Shown here: one piece after another, positions 62,959 through 64,000 of the stretch
Position numbering within the stretch: the first letter of the stretch is position 1
Layout of the letters: each line of letters starts with the position of its first letter
Assembly: GCA_025141675.1 (NCBI GenBank)
Contig: CP081161.1
Coordinates: forward strand, 1,152,001 to 1,216,000
Reading direction: 5' to 3'
Length of the DNA stretch: 64,000 nt
DNA from: Rhodobacteraceae bacterium S2214
GTDB lineage: Bacteria; Pseudomonadota; Alphaproteobacteria; Rhodobacterales; Rhodobacteraceae
Program-made: the position numbers and the translations under genes
Notes under the pieces: generated by a model
What the model saw: only the letters and a program-made list of their open reading frames with translations
Told to the model about the DNA's origin: nothing
The model's database searches: none

Positions 62959-64000
62959 TTAGCCCCCGAAACCGGTGAACCGGCGAACGTCTTGGCCGTC
63001 TGTCAATGCGGATGCCCCGACGGTCACGATCTCTTGCCCGGCCTCAAGGCCCGATGTGATTTCGACTTCACCGCGCTCTGTTGCCGCGACTTCGACGGCT
63101 GTTAACGTGACTTGCCCTTCGCGTTCGCCGGTTGGCGTAAACACCATAACGTGGGTCGATCCGTCGTTCGCAATCACCACGGCGGAGGAGGGGATCATCA
63201 CAACAGTATCGTCCGTCGCCAAAGTGGTTGTGACCTTGACTGACGAACCGGGCCACACGGTCAATCCGTCCGTAGGTGTCATCCCAAGTGTGATGGAATA
63301 GGTCTGACCCACAGTCGCCGTTTCCGCATTCACTTCTCGAATCCCAAGCGGATAGCGGTTTGCGTCGCCCGTAAATTCGGCGTAAATTTCGACATCCGGA
63401 TTGCGGCCTGCTTGCCGGAACAAGATTTCGGGAACTTCGATTTCGATCCGAAGGTCTGACATATCGTGCAAGCGCACGACCGGTGTCCCCGCAGCCGTCG
63501 TTGAAAAGTTGGGCACAAGGCGTGACGCTACCAATGCATCAAATGGCGCAACAAGGGTGGCCTGACTTAATGCGCGTTCGGCGTTGCTGACCGCGATGCC
63601 CGACAATTCGACCTGCGTTTCGGCGTCCTGCACGGTGGTCGGGCTGACGACGTTACCTTCAAGTTGACGGTAGCGATCTAATGTGCGCTGGGCCTGTTGA
63701 TTGTTCACCAACGCCTGTTCCAAGGCCAGTTCAAACGGCACAAGATCAAGGCTCGCGACCAAACCGCCCTTGGGCACATCAGCGCCCTCATCCAGTGGGA
63801 ATTCAACGATTTGACCAGACACTTGAAACGCCAAATCAACAGTTTCGCGCGCCACAACGTGACCAAAGAATACACGGCTAAGGCCGGACCCCGTTGCATC
63901 AACGGTCTCGATCTTAACGATAGGGGTCTGCGCCAGACTGATCGTTGGGAATGCCAAGATTGTAGCGATGGCAATTGTCCGTATTGCGAGATGTATCCGG
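62959..64000 (-). CDS. RND efflux periplasmic adaptor, 5' truncated by window edge
   Basis: The frame is open to the last base, so the start is outside. The first visible residues, RIHLAIRTIAIATILAFPTISLAQ, form the signal peptide. Then come the adaptor parts: VARETVDLAFQVSGQIVEFPLDEGADVPKGGLVASLD (lipoyl half), a hairpin with NNQQAQRTLDRYRQLEGNVVSPTTVQDAETQVELSGIAVSNAERALSQATLVAPFDALVASRL, and the beta barrel to GGQD-like end VGASALTDGQDVRRFTGFGG. It links the permease to an outer-membrane channel. Nine bases before the permease gene. Confidence 0.92.
   Translation of the reverse strand, partial: RIHLAIRTIAIATILAFPTISLAQTPIVKIETVDATGSGLSRVFFGHVVARETVDLAFQVSGQIVEFPLDEGADVPKGGLVASLDLVPFELALEQALVNNQQAQRTLDRYRQLEGNVVSPTTVQDAETQVELSGIAVSNAERALSQATLVAPFDALVASRLVPNFSTTAAGTPVVRLHDMSDLRIEIEVPEILFRQAGRNPDVEIYAEFTGDANRYPLGIREVNAETATVGQTYSITLGMTPTDGLTVWPGSSVKVTTTLATDDTVVMIPSSAVVIANDGSTHVMVFTPTGEREGQVTLTAVEVAATERGEVEITSGLEAGQEIVTVGASALTDGQDVRRFTGFGG

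Noticed and set aside
1..64000. CRISPR arrays, rRNA, tRNA genes
   Set aside because: I found no regularly spaced repeats and no rRNA or tRNA that I could recognise; a tRNA scan would be needed to exclude tRNAs.

Overview
The window looks like a chromosomal segment of a marine alphaproteobacterium of the Rhodobacteraceae (Roseobacter clade). The reasons are the protein families and their wording, the protocatechuate and homogentisate gene sets, TRAP transporters, the Anbu/ATP-grasp/alpha-E/transglutaminase block, and a Hint-domain calcium-repeat protein. Genus cannot be settled by reading alone. I recognised no rRNA, tRNA or CRISPR array.

Left part (1-10.2 kb) is accessory in character. It opens inside a TniQ-like transposition gene cut by the window edge. 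Then come small hypothetical genes, a DUF1611/amino-acid-racemase pair, a three-gene operon of small envelope proteins and a short tyrosine recombinase. A merF / GDCCVxC pair follows, in which the GDCCVxC gene carries an in-frame stop just after its motif. It lies divergent to an ArsR-type regulator and an Old-Yellow-Enzyme oxidoreductase. A 1.2 kb stretch without genes closes this part.

10.2-19 kb holds the Anbu proteasome-like peptidase, alpha-E protein and circularly permuted ATP-grasp enzyme, divergent from a large transglutaminase/DUF2126 protein. Next are ada with the decayed remains of an isocitrate lyase/PEP mutase-family gene translationally coupled to it, and a dodecin. 19-23 kb holds two secreted proteins of unknown joint role (phosphate-binding-like domain fused to OmpA; PilJ-N-like sensor domain) and an IS3 transposase scrap.

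23-28.5 kb is a compact protocatechuate branch: pcaC-pcaH-pcaG-BKACE-pcaD-pcaB with divergent pcaQ. The BKACE (beta-keto acid cleavage) gene sits where a route from beta-ketoadipate to CoA thioesters is needed, and no pcaIJ or pcaF is visible. 28.5-46.8 kb is a catabolic and redox block: two LysR genes at its flanks (28490 and 46881), SnoaL-like proteins, and a CDGSH/glutamate-synthase-like gene broken at an A8 run. It also has a siderophore-interacting flavoprotein, a tandem OsmC protein, an SDR, a beta-etherase-like GST, an aldehyde dehydrogenase and a TRAP transporter with two tandem binding proteins. A GntR regulator is preceded by three identical TGGGATCCCA palindromes. A Tat-exported metallo-hydrolase, a PNPOx-ferredoxin reductase fusion and a second GST complete it. 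I infer glutathione-dependent breakdown of an aromatic or other xenobiotic acid.

47.8-53.2 kb carries the Hint/thrombospondin-3 protein, a MipA/OmpV outer-membrane protein, a DUF2306-like membrane protein and a membrane-anchored AraC regulator. 53.3-59.8 kb is a homogentisate operon (MarR regulator divergent; hmgA-maiA-fahA-metallo-hydrolase-FAD monooxygenase-DUF2783). The window ends in an RND efflux pump whose adaptor gene runs off the right edge.
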